NCBI GenBank assembly: GCA_016630955.3
Contig: CM050001.1
Location: 806,001 to 870,000, forward strand
From: Didymella arachidicola
Lineage: Eukaryota > Ascomycota > Dothideomycetes > Pleosporales > Didymellaceae
Length of the DNA stretch: 64,000 bases
Direction of reading: 5' to 3'
Part shown: piece by piece, positions 24,341-36,727 of the stretch
How the letters are laid out: every line of letters begins with the position of its first letter
How positions within the stretch are numbered: the first letter of the stretch is position 1
Made by a program: the position numbers and the translations under genes
The notes under the pieces: model-generated
Told to the model about the DNA's origin: nothing
The model's input: only the letters and a program-made list of their open reading frames with translations
Database searches by the model: none

Positions 24341-25054
24341 TCACGCCGATCTCATTTGTTCTAGTGTTTTTCTTTGCTTCCCTTCGCTGTCAAAGTTTGA
24401 TGCATCTAGCCACGCTTCGAACCCTCTCTTCACGCTTGGCCATTCCGAGTCCAACATGGAGAACCACGCAGTGTCGCGGTTGCGGCCTCGTGTGATGATA
24501 TGTTGCCTGAAGGTGCCCTCGTATGTGAATCCAAAGCGCTCAGCTGCACGCCGCGATGGCGTGTTCAGACTATTACATTTCCACTCATATCTCCTGAATC
24601 CCAGGTCTTCGAAGACAGAACGAGCCAACAGATACATGGCTTCCGTAGCGGCCGGAGTACGCTGTAGAGCAGACGTGAAGAGGATGTTTCCGACCTCAAT
24701 GACGCGATTTGGCAGATCCATTCGCATAAGCGATGCGTAGCCAACTGGCCTTGGTGGGCCATCGGAGGTCCCGTTGAGTATGATGCTATAGTACCACGGA
24801 TTGCTCGTCGATGCCTTCTTGGTCAGATCCTCCTCGAACGATGCCAGAGATGTCGGCGGCTCATCGAAGAGGTAGTCGAAGAGCGAGGCGTTCTTCGTGC
24901 TCTCAACAAGACTGTAAAGATCTCGAGCATGTCCAACCTGGAGGGCTACAACTGTGACATGCTGGCCAACGAATCTTGCATCGCGACTTGGGGCCATTGC
25001 TGGGGTATCAGGCACCGCAGGCCCAAACCTTGCGTCATCCGTACTGTCGGTCAT
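24341..25054 (-). CDS. GNAT family N-acetyltransferase (RimJ/RimL type)
   Basis: Single exon, 237 residues. The GNAT fold is seen in FVGQHVTVVALQVGHARDLY, PVGYASLMRMDLPNRVIEVG, the acetyl-CoA loop region FTSALQRTPAATEAMYLL, and RYEWKCNSLNTPSRRAAERFGFTYEG, the late strand-helix typical of PF13302. It would transfer an acetyl group from acetyl-CoA to a small molecule or protein; the substrate is unknown. There is no signal peptide. Orthologues with this layout are common as uncharacterised fungal acyltransferases. Confidence 0.88.
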   Translation of the reverse strand: MTDSTDDARFGPAVPDTPAMAPSRDARFVGQHVTVVALQVGHARDLYSLVESTKNASLFDYLFDEPPTSLASFEEDLTKKASTSNPWYYSIILNGTSDGPPRPVGYASLMRMDLPNRVIEVGNILFTSALQRTPAATEAMYLLARSVFEDLGFRRYEWKCNSLNTPSRRAAERFGFTYEGTFRQHIITRGRNRDTAWFSMLDSEWPSVKRGFEAWLDASNFDSEGKQRKTLEQMRSA

Positions 25055-25836
25055 CTTCTGTTCTTCAGTCTGAAGGTGACGAAGACTCTGATAAGTCCAA
25101 CATGTTTATGGATTTTGGGAGATGGAGGAGTCATAGCTGTACGAGCACGGATGGGTGGAGTAACCTTGGAAGTGGGGTGGGGCAACGGCGCGTTTGAAGT
25201 GTTTTGCGGATCGCAGCGCGCGCTAGCTCCGTCCTAACCCCACATTTACCTCGCAAACTGTTGCCTTCTTTCGAACACGTTCTTTAGATTAACTTCACAT
25301 CTGATCGACCTACTCAGGGTACCGGGCAAGAAATCTTGCGAGCTTTGATACAGATGATTCAATGCTACTATCTCGGCCTGAGGCGCGTTATCAACAACGC
25401 CGAGTCTCCACAAGTGCCTCTGTCATTCGGCTCCAGCAGAGAGATCTCTGTATTGCATCTATGTCTCAAGAAGCTTCGGCGTCTGAGTGTGTTTTATTAC
25501 CGTCATGTTAATCCGTACGTGACAAAGCAGTCATGATTCCATGGTCATACCAAGCAAAGACCTGCTGAGTACCCACCAACACGGTAGTCTCTAAGGTGCA
25601 CTTGGAATTCGCGCCTTTGCATTTCCGTCATTTCATAATACTAGAATTAACACTACAGTAAGTGGATAGAGAGTTCAAATTTCATCTATTCGCCACATAA
25701 ACTACCTCAAATCCACGTTGCTCCTTTGTCCACCGACAAGATGCAGTCACCGCCCATCTCAACCACGCGTTCACGGGGTCACACCGTTTCCTTCCCGGAA
25801 AAGGACGCTGATGAAGTATGGGGCCGAGCGGTTGAC
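25055..25836. other. Intergenic
   Basis: About 780 bp between the GNAT gene and the decayed P450. It holds the likely GNAT promoter and no recognised gene. Confidence 0.5.
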
Positions 25837-27800
25837 CTAGCATTGGATACTTTCCAGTTCTTTCGCATCACTCTCCTCCCATGGGTAGTCATGCTCAGTG
25901 GCCCTGATCAGCTCCGTGTGCTTCTCCGAGCGCGGTCTAATGATAGCTTTATATGGAACCGGATGGCTGACAGCACCAGGTTCAAACCTGATCTCCAGCT
26001 CCACGACCTCACCTGTCATCTTATCGACACGATTATCGACCTGAAACACAGCAAGCGTTTGTGCTATCGTGATGAAGAGCGCGTTGTCTGCAACCCATCG
26101 GCCTGGACAGATGCGGCGTCCGTAACCGAAGATGAAGTTACGTAGATCGGGTTCCGCCCTGTGGTTTGGTGTGTTGAGGTGTCTCTCGGGACGGAAAGTC
26201 ATGGGGTCTGGGTAAACTGTAGGGTCGTGGGTGAACCAGCTGCAGACTTAGTCTCGCACAGGCGATAAGAGGAGCTAGTGAAACCTACCAATTGTTCGGC
26301 AACAACACCGCACCTTTAGGGATCCTGTAGCCCCTGCAGATATCCTCTTGAATCGACATGTGAGGAACGCACATTGAGAGGACTTGGTGCCAACTATGAG
26401 TCTCTTTCACGATGGCTTCAATGTAAGGCAGTCTCTCACGATCTGCATTAGTTGGATGTCGGGCGTTTCCAATCACGCGATCTATCTCTTCTTGGGCCTT
26501 CTCTTGGACGTCTGGAACAACCATCATCGCGAGGAAGAACGTCATCATGGCTGACACGGTCTATGTGTCTGTCAGCATGATATCCCGAGAGTTACTTGAA
26601 GGATACTCACCGTATCAGCACCGCCGAGATACAAAGATACTGCTGCGTACTTGTGGATAAGTCTAGCTGAGGATCATCTCCGGATGTGTCGATGCACCGA
26701 GAGAAAAGATGGGCTGCGTCTCTTCTCGCCCATCTGACGCTTGACGAACTTATAAGGTCAATCGGCACATTCGCGGAGAACTGCGGCATATTGACGTGCT
26801 GTAGCTTTGAACCCTGCTCCTGGAGCCCAGTCCGGGAGATATCGTACTGGCAATCATTAGCAAGTGCTGTATGGAGATAGTTGTTGATAGCTTACAGAAT
26901 GTTATTACGTCAAAAACCTATTTTCCGGGCGTGGTGGCGTCCGAAAATATGTGCATACAGTGCTGTGCCAGGTCTACGAGGGGATCGCGACGATAAACTT
27001 CTGTAGTATAGCCAAATGTGATCTTGAGTATGATACTTCCTGCTTCCCTGCGCACCCGTATCAGTGACAGGGTCATGAAGGGATCGATTACGAGCATACT
27101 TGCGGATGTGGTCGAACAAATCATCTGGTGTTGCTAAAAAATCAAGCAAGAAGTGTGCCGCTTCCACTTCCTGAATGCGATCGAAGACTGACACAGATAT
27201 GTTGGAACCGGCTACCTTCGTGATGGTCTTTCTGTGAATCTTCCAGTCATCATTCAAGGGCATCATAGCCGTCGCATTGTGCCAGCCAACCCTTTTCAGA
27301 GTCAGTCGGGTCTTAGGTGCAGGGGCACGACCTACATTGAGCTTAAGATTGGCCAGGCCGCAAGGAGTGGATTGCCGAGCGATCGCGCATGAGTTCGAAA
27401 GCTATTTCCGCATCATTAATGATGATAAAGGTTTGTCCAAACACTGTAATAGAGCTGATGGGTCCTTCAAGTAAGTGCCAGCTACTGGTCGAGGTGACCA
27501 GATCTTGCGCTAACCATAGCAAGCCTTGTGTTCCGCCCAATGATGACATTCAAGCTTGCCGGGCTTCGGCAGATCATTAATGTTCCCCAGAATTGGCAGA
27601 CGTTCAGGTCCCGGGGGCAAAGGCAGGTTGGACTTGGCGACTGGCTTGAGTTGGGCATACATATACGGGCAATCATTGCCAAGATACCCACGCAGACTAT
27701 CGCGAGCGGAAGCGCCGTACTGAAGAAGCTGAACTGCGAGGCTTGTATGTTAAAAATCTGGATCTGTGATGAGATGACCGTCAGTACCGAGAAAGCAATG
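25837..27800 (-). pseudogene. Decayed cytochrome P450
   Basis: P450 landmarks lie in order on the minus strand but in changing frames: membrane anchor (STALPLAIVCVGILAMIARI), LPLPPGPERLPILGN, VGWHNATAMMPLNDDWKIHRKTI, the I-helix LYLGGADT|TVSAMMTFFLAMM split by a normal intron (about 26561-26608), VPHMSIQEDICRGYRIPKG, and heme loop FGYGRRICPGRWVADN near the C-terminus. Frameshifts are needed near 27660, in the T-run near 26700 and near 26660, and the segment after the B-helix is scrambled. The K-helix reads KETHSWH where family members have ETLRW, so the conserved ExxR Arg is Ser. It resembles fungal CYPs of the O-methylsterigmatocystin oxidoreductase-like group, but substrate is unknown. No functional product is expected. 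Confidence 0.87.
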
Positions 27801-28313
27801 CTATAGTCTGCATTCTTGTTGCGGGATCGTCAGCTTATTGCATATCTGGCTTCGCAAGCCTTTTCGATGCGGGTTCATAGCAGATCCCGTCAAAAGCGCG
27901 GCTAAACAGCGAGCATGCCGTCATTGTCTGCTGCATGTCGGCCTAAGCTCCAGAACCTGGCGGTTCTCACAAGGGTGTGCAGCGGTGGTGATGCAGAACA
28001 GGTGTAGCGCGAGGAATGGGAGGAATCAAAACGATCACCGTCCAAAGGATTGCGGTCCGAACCAACCACAGTAGACAAACCAAGCATGCCTACAAAAGGC
28101 CACTGATGATCATACGATATGACAGAATTTTGGATGCTCAGATGGCGTTTAACCCTATACCGTAGTCTGGCTGACTGGCAATTACCAACGTATGTATAGT
28201 GCCAGATCTGCCAGCCGAACCATTAACGACTCCAGTAGCAGAGGAGAAACATTTTCAAAAGACTCGTTGCCCTCGCCGATATGCCGGCTTCCTGACAAGC
28301 GTAAAAACATCGA
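27801..28313. other. Intergenic
   Basis: About 510 bp between the P450 remnant and the Cys-rich BTB gene. No gene was recognised. Confidence 0.5.
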
Positions 28314-29137
28314 TCAATTGCACCAACCTGCCTTCTCGGCCTTGTCGAAGAGCAGCCCAAAGGCGAGCCCATTAAACTCCGTCATGAGATCCTCTACTTC
28401 TGGCTTCTTGAGGAGCTCCATGTGATCCGAGATGGTGTTACAAACGATGTTGCGTAAGCCCTTGTCGCGTGTTGAGGTCGTGCAGTAGACGTGGTGGGTG
28501 GACTTAGCAAACTTAGGATCATTCCAGAACTTGAGGCAGGCGCGTTTGTACTTCTCATTGCAGAGGTCCTTGAGACCAACGACATCATACTTATCTGCCA
28601 TTTTGTACATCTTGGCGTGAACGAGCAGCTGATGGGCGTTGCCTTCGAGTGTATGTCACTTGTCGCAGATGAAGTTATTGCAGTTGTAGTCGCACTGTTT
28701 TCCGCACCTGTGATGGCAACAGACCTTACAAGAGCACCGGTAAGAGTGGCAACCATCACCCGAGTTGCACGTGTGGGGAGCCTTCTGCGCATCCAGTGGC
28801 AACGATGCTCCAAACGATGGAAGGGCAGGTTCGTACTCGGCTTCGTACAGATACTGCATGAGTAGCTTTACTGTGCTCGTATCGTCGTCTGACAGGTCGA
28901 TCTTAGCTTCTTCAGCTTCCTTGCCTGGGAATTCAATGGCTTTGCGCAGCACGGTCGAGCGAGAACACACAACGACCTTGTGAACCGAGTAGCTGTCCTC
29001 ACCGCATGTGATGAGGAGGTCAAAGTATTGGACAAGAGTTTGGAACCTGCGACTTGTCAATACAGAACAGCTTGAAGCGCAGCCTGAACATACCCGGCCA
29101 CGTCTGACAACAACTGGGTGCGCGATGCTTCCGCCAT
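28314..29137 (-). pseudogene. BTB/POZ protein with Cys-rich insert, broken by in-frame TGA
   Basis: Two exons, 29094-29137 and 28314-29046, joined by a 47-nt intron; the start MAEASRTQLLSDVAG fits well. BTB core: FDLLITCGEDSYSVHKVVVCSRS and KIDLSDDDTSTVKLLMQYLYE. A Cys-rich segment follows, with about 13 Cys in 45 residues (HTCNSGDGCHSYRCSC, CCHHRCGKQCDYNC). The late helices HAKMYKMADKYDVVGLKDLC match the family. A TGA at 28656-28658, directly after FICDK, interrupts the same frame. An intron removing it would be only about 31 nt, too short for fungi. The codon sits where a Cys would continue the pattern, but Arg or Trp precursors are possible. It may be a true nonsense mutation, readthrough or an assembly error. 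Confidence 0.7.
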
Positions 29138-29296
29138 CTCAGTTAAGTATTTTGTGCTTGTAAAGGATGGTTGTGGAAATCGTCAAAGACTGAAGGCGCA
29201 CGCTTTTATTTAAGGTGGGGCAGCTGCCGCAAGTGAAGGTCAAGTTTGAGCGAAAAGGTTTGCACCTGTCCTTCATAGACGCGAGAACGTCAGAAC

Positions 29297-31602
29297 CTAG
29301 CCTGGGTGGTCAAAGGCGAGGTTCGAAAGTTCTGGCAGATACGCATCAGAGTCGTTTGTTTGAAAGTCGACAAGCAGGTCATTCCAAGACGACCAGCTCA
29401 TCTCTGCTGGATAGTCAAGGGGCGCCAGATCTGGTAAAACTGGTGGCAGACCTATACTAATATTCAGATCTGCTGGATTACAGTCGAGTGCAGAAAGTGC
29501 ATTGGAATTCATGGCCTCATCGATGACTGGCGGTTGGTCGAAAGCGGGTGTGATGGTCAAAGACGGCTCTGCCCTGGCTGCTGTCGAGTTTGAGGCTGCG
29601 CTGCTAGGCTTCTTTAGGCGGCTTTGGCGGTTGCGAATGAGCTGAATGAACATGGGTTCGCCACTTGCGGGCACGCCGTTGGCGGTAATGTACGCCTCCC
29701 ATGCCTTTAGCGCAAGATTACTGACAGCGATGGGCAGTGCCCGCTTGGCGAGCTCTTGGTCAAAGCTAGGATGGAATTCATACGTGAGCTGGACGTTCTG
29801 CCACGCTTGCTCTACCTCCGGTCCAGACGTGCGGTATCGTAGCTCTGACAGCACGTATACGTATGCTTTCCACTGGAAATGCATGTTGACATGCCACGTG
29901 AAGCCTTGCATCTCCTTCTTGGTGTAGACCAGGTTGGACGATGTGAGAACCTGGAGGGCCATGGAGAACAATGCGTCTTTTTCTGCTTGAGTTTCCGTTT
30001 TCCCTCGATAAGCAGCGCCGTAGGCCGTGAACCGCATCATGAAGATGATAGCCTTGGCGAGGTGGCTGCACATCAGATGCCAGGTGATGGATCGATCGCA
30101 GTGTCGCAGAAACTTTTGTTCGAAAAGACGCTCCAGCTCTACAATTGCCGTCTCCTTGGTGTTGACGTCCACCGAGGAGGTAGTGAGCTTATTCCAGACC
30201 CCGTCAAATGTGGCCTTAGGCGACTCGAAACGCTTGATGAACTCGCCAACGTGGCACTTGATTAGGAAGAACATCGTCTCCGCAGCGCGGTCAGATTCTT
30301 TAGGCAGTTCTTTCATGCCTGGGAACAGATCGCTGTCGTTCAAGTTGGCTGGAAGCTGCACATCGCCCATAAGAGTGGAGGCATTGCTTCCAGTCCCTAT
30401 GCCAGCAAGCTTCTGGCTGAAGCCTTCGAGCATGACAATCTGCCACCACAGGCGCCTTCGAATCTCAGCCTCGAAAGGAGGCAGCTTAAGCATGTTCCCA
30501 TCGCGATGCAGGCCAATTCGTTGCCCGATACGCTGTGCGACCCCGGAAAGCATCCAGACAATACATGCATTGATATTCTGCAGCGAGACCTGTACGGAGT
30601 CAGGTGTGTTATGTATTCAAGATGAATCGAGCTTACGATGAACAGAGTCAAAGCTTGCAAAACCATCAAGTCTGAGGTCTTCAGAAAACTCGCGTTGATT
30701 AGCGCATGCTGAGCACCTGTCCTGAAGCGCTGCCGCGCGACGTTTTTCGACTCTCCCGTGATCAAAATGCATTCCCCATCACTCAAGGACTCAACCGAGA
30801 TACAATAGATAGCGAACAGAAGGGCCTCCACGTTACGTGGTACAGTATCGAGGTTCCCGTTAGCTTCGCTGATGAGCTGCTGTACTGTCGGCGCGTGGAA
30901 AAGCTTGATGAGAGGATTGATATTATCGAGGTAGGTCTGCCACAACTTGAACGCTTCGACGGGCTGAGGATGCAGATAACGCAATCCAACAGACGATGTC
31001 GGGCTGCCGAACATCAGGCGCGAAACATCTGGGGAGAAAGCCTCGCGAGTGCACCCAACATCGCCATCTGCCTCTTCGTCCGAAGTTTCATCAAGGATCT
31101 CTTTTGAATCGCGGAACTCGCTCCTCAGACTGGTCCAGATACCATTCTCAAGGTATCTCGATTTACCATGCTCTGTCACAAGCACGCCGACCTCGACCTG
31201 TTCAGGCTCTTCCCTTGCTGCTTTTGGGCGCTGAAGTAGAGATGCAGTATGAGAATCCTGGCAGCTATCGCTGCTCCTGCCGTTGGTCAAGTAAGCTCGT
31301 TTCAGGTCTTCTGGGTCAAGCCCAGCTTCTCGCAAGGCATCCTCATAGATGCGGAGCTTGGTGTTTATGTCTACATCGCGCACACCTTTCCGTCGTCGCC
31401 GTGGTGGCAGGGGCGCTTTGTATATGCAAGACACCCGTGCTTTGGTACAGTTATTGCAGCCACCTGGTAGTTTGTCGCACTTAACCTTCCTCTGCGCGCA
31501 CAGGACACAGGAGTGCGCTTTTTGGATTGGCTGGTCCCCTACAGATGGCTCAGGAGTTGTGTCCAGAGACTCGGTTGCGCTGGCGTTGGCCATCTCTATC
31601 AC
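29297..31602 (-). CDS. Zn2Cys6 transcription factor with fungal_trans domain
   Basis: Two exons, 30637-31602 and 29297-30589, with a 47-nt phase-0 intron, encode 752 residues. The binuclear zinc cluster is C-x2-C-x6-C-x6-C-x2-C-x6-C at residues about 32-60 (CVLCAQRKVKCDK ... CNNCTKARVSC), followed by a basic linker PPRRRRKG. The fungal_trans regulatory domain (PF04082) begins near LWQTYLDNINPLIKLFHAPT and includes AQRIGQRIGLHRDG and FEAEIRRRLWWQIVML. It should be a nuclear DNA-binding regulator of unknown targets. Its nearest neighbours on the same strand are two decayed genes (BTB and P450), so any former cluster is no longer intact. Confidence 0.93.
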
Positions 31603-32009
31603 ACTGCGGGTTCGAATATATGAGCTGTAACCGCTTCATGAAGAGATACAAATCATGGTGTGCTGGATTTGATGGAGCATGATGGATGCCTGCCGTGGAG
31701 ACGAGACGGCCAAACGAGGGTCCCGCTATTCGCTCTTATTTAGGACTAGTGCACCTGCGATCAAGCGGGTGCTCGGCTTCCTGATGCTTGTTGTATCAGT
31801 CTCGTAATTAATGTTTGTGGCAGCAAGTGCAGATTGACAAATAATGGAGTTCAGAATTTCAACTCATCGCGGCCAGATAAAGCACGACAGGAAAGCTAGA
31901 GATTTCGCAGAGCAAGAGCAGATCTTTCAATATACGTTATAGCCGCAGGGGCTTCGACAGGCTAAATGTACTGGGTATATCTTGAGCGTCGATTTCTTTC
32001 CAACTTCGT
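31603..32009. other. Intergenic
   Basis: About 400 bp holding the promoter of the Zn2Cys6 gene. Nothing else was seen. Confidence 0.5.
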
Positions 32010-32743
32010 CTACAAAACGTTGATAGCAGCGGCGCCGGCAAGAGCGAGGAGAGCAGCGCCCTCGATGCCAAAGCGAGCAGCAGCGCCGGTGTTCTGTGGA
32101 GCACCTGCGAGGGCGCTTGTGGCAGATGCAGCGTGCGAGGCGAGACTTCCTGCGGCAGCAGTCCCCGAGGCAATGCTGGTCTGCATCCCAGAGCTAGCAG
32201 CAGCAGAGGTCTTGGACGCAACGGACGCGCTGGCGCTGGCGCTGGCAGAAGCAGATGTGCTCGCAGTCGCGCTGGCACCACCGCTCAGCAGCGAAGCGCC
32301 CTCCACGACTGTGGCAGAGATGAAAGCCACATCGCTGCCAGACAAGACAGCGGTCTGTGTATCCTGACCAGCCATCGCGGCGGTGCAGGTTATTGTCTTC
32401 GCGGCCGAGTTGTAACCGTCACACCCGTAGCTAACCGAAACCGTTCCAACGGACATGGAGGCGTCGTAACGGGTGCCGCCGATGATCTCGACGTTGAGAC
32501 CCGGACCGAGGCCGCAGTCTTCAATAGAGGTGCCCGTGGGGCATCCGACAAGGGCAGATGTAGTCGAGCCGTCTACCGACTCGATGGTTGCGACAGGGGA
32601 AGGTCCATCGATGCCTTTAAGCTCAGATCAGATCAGCCTTCCAAGTCCGTGGGATACGAATACGAACCTCCGGGGAAGATGAATTGGATGTCGACCGCTG
32701 CGGCACAGGCGACGAACGACAGGATGGCAAGGGATTGACGCAT
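32010..32743 (-). CDS. Secreted Ala/Ser-rich GPI-anchored protein
   Basis: Two exons, 32668-32743 and 32010-32614, with a 53-nt intron, give 226 residues. The signal peptide is MRQSLAILSFVACAAAVD. The mature N-terminal part has four Cys (GCPTGTS, EDCGLGPG, YGCDGYN, TCTAAM) and could be a small disulphide domain. It is followed by a long Ala/Ser/Thr region with (SA)n repeats, typical of an O-mannosylated stalk. The end NTGAAARFGIEGAALLALAGAAAINVL is a GPI attachment signal. It should sit on the plasma membrane or wall; no enzyme motif is visible. Confidence 0.86.
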
Positions 32744-33952
32744 GTTGATTGATCTGCGCTAGGACTCCATGTATGACCTGATGCTTGGGAACGAGTGTGT
32801 GTTTACGTCGTATAAACGAGGGACGACGTAATTGGAATATTTGCGACAGCGAGTGAAGGAACGGTTAAGACTTGGGGGCGTTGCGCTTTCCACCGTGACA
32901 GCGACGCTTGCTTTTATGATCCCCTGAGCCGCAAAGCTTGTCTTGAGGTTCGGAACCAGTCGCCTGAAACCTAGAACCGAACCATCTTAGCTGCGGGCTG
33001 GATCATCAAAGTTCTATGCAAGATCATGTGGCTTGGATCAATGCGCGAATGAATTTTACCAAATGCAGGTCTGGATAAAGCAGCGCGACTCATGCGCTGT
33101 TTTGATGAGGCTAAACACCAGGCAACACAGCTAAAATGGCACGGCTCGAACGCTGTCGGCGGCATTACGATCATTATTCCGGAGGCGAACAACTCAGCGC
33201 GAAGCACTGCATCCAGTCGAACAAAACAGGCTAAAGCAGAGCGCCAACGTGCTTGACGCCGATGCAACGGTGCAGAAAACCACCTTGTCTGCTGGGTGCA
33301 CTGTGCAGTGTACCTAGGTATGCAGGACTGAGATGGCATGTAAATGCAGCCCACACAACCGAGTAATCTATCGGCGCTAGCAACGGGCTGTCAGGTACCG
33401 ACCTACACAACATCTCAAGACAGGTCGATGTCATCGGAAATTGGAAAGCGGAGGTCGAGCTGCTCTCGGCATGCCCATGGCCGGGTGGTCTGTGTCCTAG
33501 CGAAGATCGTTCTCCAGCAGGGCAAACTTCTAGGTGTGGTAGGCTCATGGCCCGAGTGCCTGATGGATCCGTGACAAGACACATGTGCGCATTAGCAACC
33601 ATCCCCAAGAGTCCAAGACCACAGAGGCCTCCACAAAGCCATGAAACCTCTTAAGGTGATTCAAATAAGAATGTGCAGGCCAGGCTGTCCAATCAATTCA
33701 GCCATCTGCCTGCAATAAGCGGGCCAAGTATCGAAAGGCTCCAAATTTGGAGCTGACGCACTGGGGGCCTCACTGCTCTCGTCGCCTTAGGTCTGACCGG
33801 TGAACGAGCCAGACCCACGATAAAGGTACAACAAGTCCACTGTCCTCGAGACCATCTCAACGTACCGTCAGGTTGGACCGTGCAGTCTCTTCACAACCGT
33901 ATTAACGATTCTATTACCACATTTCCGCGAACCTTCCATCGACGCTCTCAAG
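32744..33952. other. Intergenic, no gene recognised
   Basis: About 1.2 kb between two divergent genes, the GPI protein and the four-pass membrane protein. It must contain both promoters. Frames here are short and unremarkable. Confidence 0.5.
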
Positions 33953-34608
33953 ATGCCGTTCCCTCTCGCCTTTCCTCCCAATGCATCTCCCCGCCTCAAG
34001 GGCCTGCAAATATGCCAACTCGGCGTCGTCGGCCTGACCATCCTCTACACCTTCCTCGCCGCCGTGGTCCCCAGCAAGCACAAAGCCTTCACGTTCTCGC
34101 TACTCTACGGCTTGATCTTCACGAGTACCACGACCTCGATCCTCATCAATAAGGAGCAGAGAGCTGGTGCCGCTGGTCTCTTGACTAAAGACAAGTATGC
34201 CAAGTACCAACTTTGGAAGATTGTGGCTGGCGTCGTGATGTACTTCATCGCTTTTATTGGTTTTACAATCACGCCGGGTGGTAATGATAAGCTGGGTCGC
34301 AACGAGAATGGTTTCATTATGAATGGTGTGAGGATCAACACCTTCCACTCTATCATTCTGTGGACTAGCACTTTCAACTGGTAAGTTTCGCTGTACGAGA
34401 CAAGCGAAGAACGGACCGAATGCTAACTTTGCAAAGGGTCTTCATGTGGGCCAGCTTGTTCTACTCTTGCTGCATGACCAGGCGCGAGTCTGGCGAGATC
34501 CGTCTTGAGGGCGAGGAGGCGAGCATTGGTCTCGGACAGGAGAATATCGAAAGTGATGAGGCTTACGCTAGGCGTCTGCAGGCTCAGGATCCGAACTGGC
34601 AGGCTTAG
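33953..34608 (+). CDS. Small four-pass membrane protein, unknown function
   Basis: Two exons, 33953-34380 and 34437-34608, with a 56-nt phase-2 intron carrying a good branch site (TGCTAAC), give 199 residues. Four hydrophobic segments lie at about residues 18-40 (LGVVGLTILYTFLAAVV), 47-66, 87-107 (IVAGVVMYFIAFIGFTI) and 131-155. The last spans the exon junction (FNWVFMWASLFYSCC). The C-terminal tail is acidic (EGEEASIGLGQENIESDEAYAR). The topology is MARVEL-like, but I do not recognise the family with certainty. Confidence 0.8.
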
Positions 34609-36727
34609 ACGTCCTCATCTTGGCGCACTTTTCCAGATGTTTTGGACAGGTTCAGCCGTCCTTGTTGCACTGCGCCGTGCTTTGCCAAATGAGTTCAGAC
34701 TACCTCAAGAATCGTGATCAACAGTCCGGTGACCAATCCCACATAGCTTGACACTTCAATGAACAAGAGTGAAGATGGCATTGTCTTAGAAAATGCCCTA
34801 TCTGCTCGCTTTCAAGATCGACAAGTCACTTGGGTCAGAGTGCAAGGAAGTAATGTGTCGTGCCTTTGCCTGCCCTGCGGACCGACTTTCCTTTGTCACG
34901 ACGAAGTCCGCAATGCTACTGTTGCCCTTCGGAAAGTTTCTCAGACGTACCGACGCTTCAGAAGCCCTACACACTGAACCACCGTGCATCACGACTTGTT
35001 TCTCATCATCTTTAGTGCCATTGCCCACATGAGAGACTCGCATGTAACGTAAGACCTGACTGCTCATCAAGTCCGAAACTCGGCAGAGTCAGCTTTGCCC
35101 AGTCGCAACTGGATCATCAAAGGGCTCTTACCCGTTGCCAAGCTCTTAGTCCATGCCTGCACTATCCCTTGTCCCTAACGACTCGTTCCATTCGTATCTC
35201 GGTGGAAGCGTATGATATCACCACTGGATGAATATATATCTATCGTCGGTAATCTGCGCTTGATATGCAATTGGCCGTCGTCGGTCTGCTGCTAGCACCC
35301 AAGTATAGACTATAGTGCGGTTCTAGAGTAAAAGAAATATGATGAGGTTGGAACGACAGTCCTAGCGGAGAGATAGATCAGCACCCAGCAGGCATTTGCC
35401 GTAATTCATGTCGCAACTGCGCGACTCGGCGCACTGAATGCACGGCCTGTACAAAGCTCGGTAGAACTTACAAGTACTTTCTGCTCCTAGTCGAGATACT
35501 AAACAGCTCGTGCAAAAAATTGCCGCATCTTCCCTTTCTACATGAATTAATCCCTGCCATGGATTGCAAATAAATTCGGTTCACAAACTTGTTGTAATCG
35601 ATTCTGGAGCATTTTAGAGCATTCTTACTCCTCTGTCATCGCTAATTAGACCGTATACTCTGTCCCCCAGGAGTCTGAAGCCCTAACTGGAGAAGCCACA
35701 TAAACCCAGAGTTGGCCGCGTTTCTTGAAAACCAAAATTTGGTTTGATCAGGGCCTCCACAACTGCGTGATCTTGTCCCCAAGTTTTTGTAAAGATGCAG
35801 ACTTACGTAGCTGACCACATCATCAGATCAATCCCACCACCGAAGAGCCAGATAGCTGGAGACTGCCAGATGTCATTGACTCACGTGCCACCTGGATGTT
35901 ATCAGCATTCGGTGAAGAATGCGTTCTAATCGCCATTTGCGATGCCTGCAACTATATCGCCCAGCTCGTTCCCGCATCCGCATACTTACGCATGCGCACA
36001 TTAAAATCTTTCAATGGCTGTCACCATTCCTATTGTCAATTTATAGATCATAGTAGTGCTACTGGTAAATGTGAGACATATTAGAGCCTACGTAAAGATG
36101 ACAAACACTATCTCGTATCCCTGACTGTAAATGTCAGCCTACATGGAGATGTAAACATTCAAGAATAATGAGGGCGCTAATAGCTGATTTGTTATTGATG
36201 GACCGCGCATGACCAGACATGCTTCACTTTCGCCATCTTGAAGCTGACAACCTTGCTTGAAAAGTACTCCATACCGACCCCACGATTTGTGCCATGTCGG
36301 AAAGCCGGTCAATTAAGAGGTCGACTCACTCCTCAAGTAGGCTGATGCGTTGAGTCGATCTCAGATTCTACTTGCTCGATCATCCATTCGGCACCGCCAG
36401 CTTTTAGCATCAGGAACGAACCGAAAGTCTCGGTGGAAAAGTCATTGCAATCTTGAACGTACCCCTAGAAAAGATGATATGAACGGCTGGCTTTCAACCA
36501 GGCTTTGTGGTTTCGAGAAGCCAGCTCTTGACATCGACGCTTTACACTATCCGCCTGATAGTCAGCTCACTAGACAACACACGCACCTGCAAATATGAAA
36601 TTTACATTAGATATTTGTCCAAATCCGCCACCGAATCCTAATTTGAATATTTTTTAAGTACTCAGCCCCTTACGCGCTTATTCAAGGGACCTGGCGGTCT
36701 CCACTCCACATCAGCCTCCCACACAAC
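34609..36727. other. Intergenic, no gene recognised
   Basis: About 2.1 kb, AT-richer than the flanks from about 35.2 to 36.7 kb. No gene or transposon ends were recognised. It separates the 3' ends of two convergent genes. Confidence 0.45.

Noticed and set aside
28628..28658. Intron removing the TGA in the Cys-rich BTB gene
   Set aside because: The only GT...AG span available is about 31 nt, below the usual fungal minimum, with no branch site.
31605..31625. GGTTCGAAT-like tRNA T-loop
   Set aside because: No matching acceptor stem, D-loop or anticodon arm around it.
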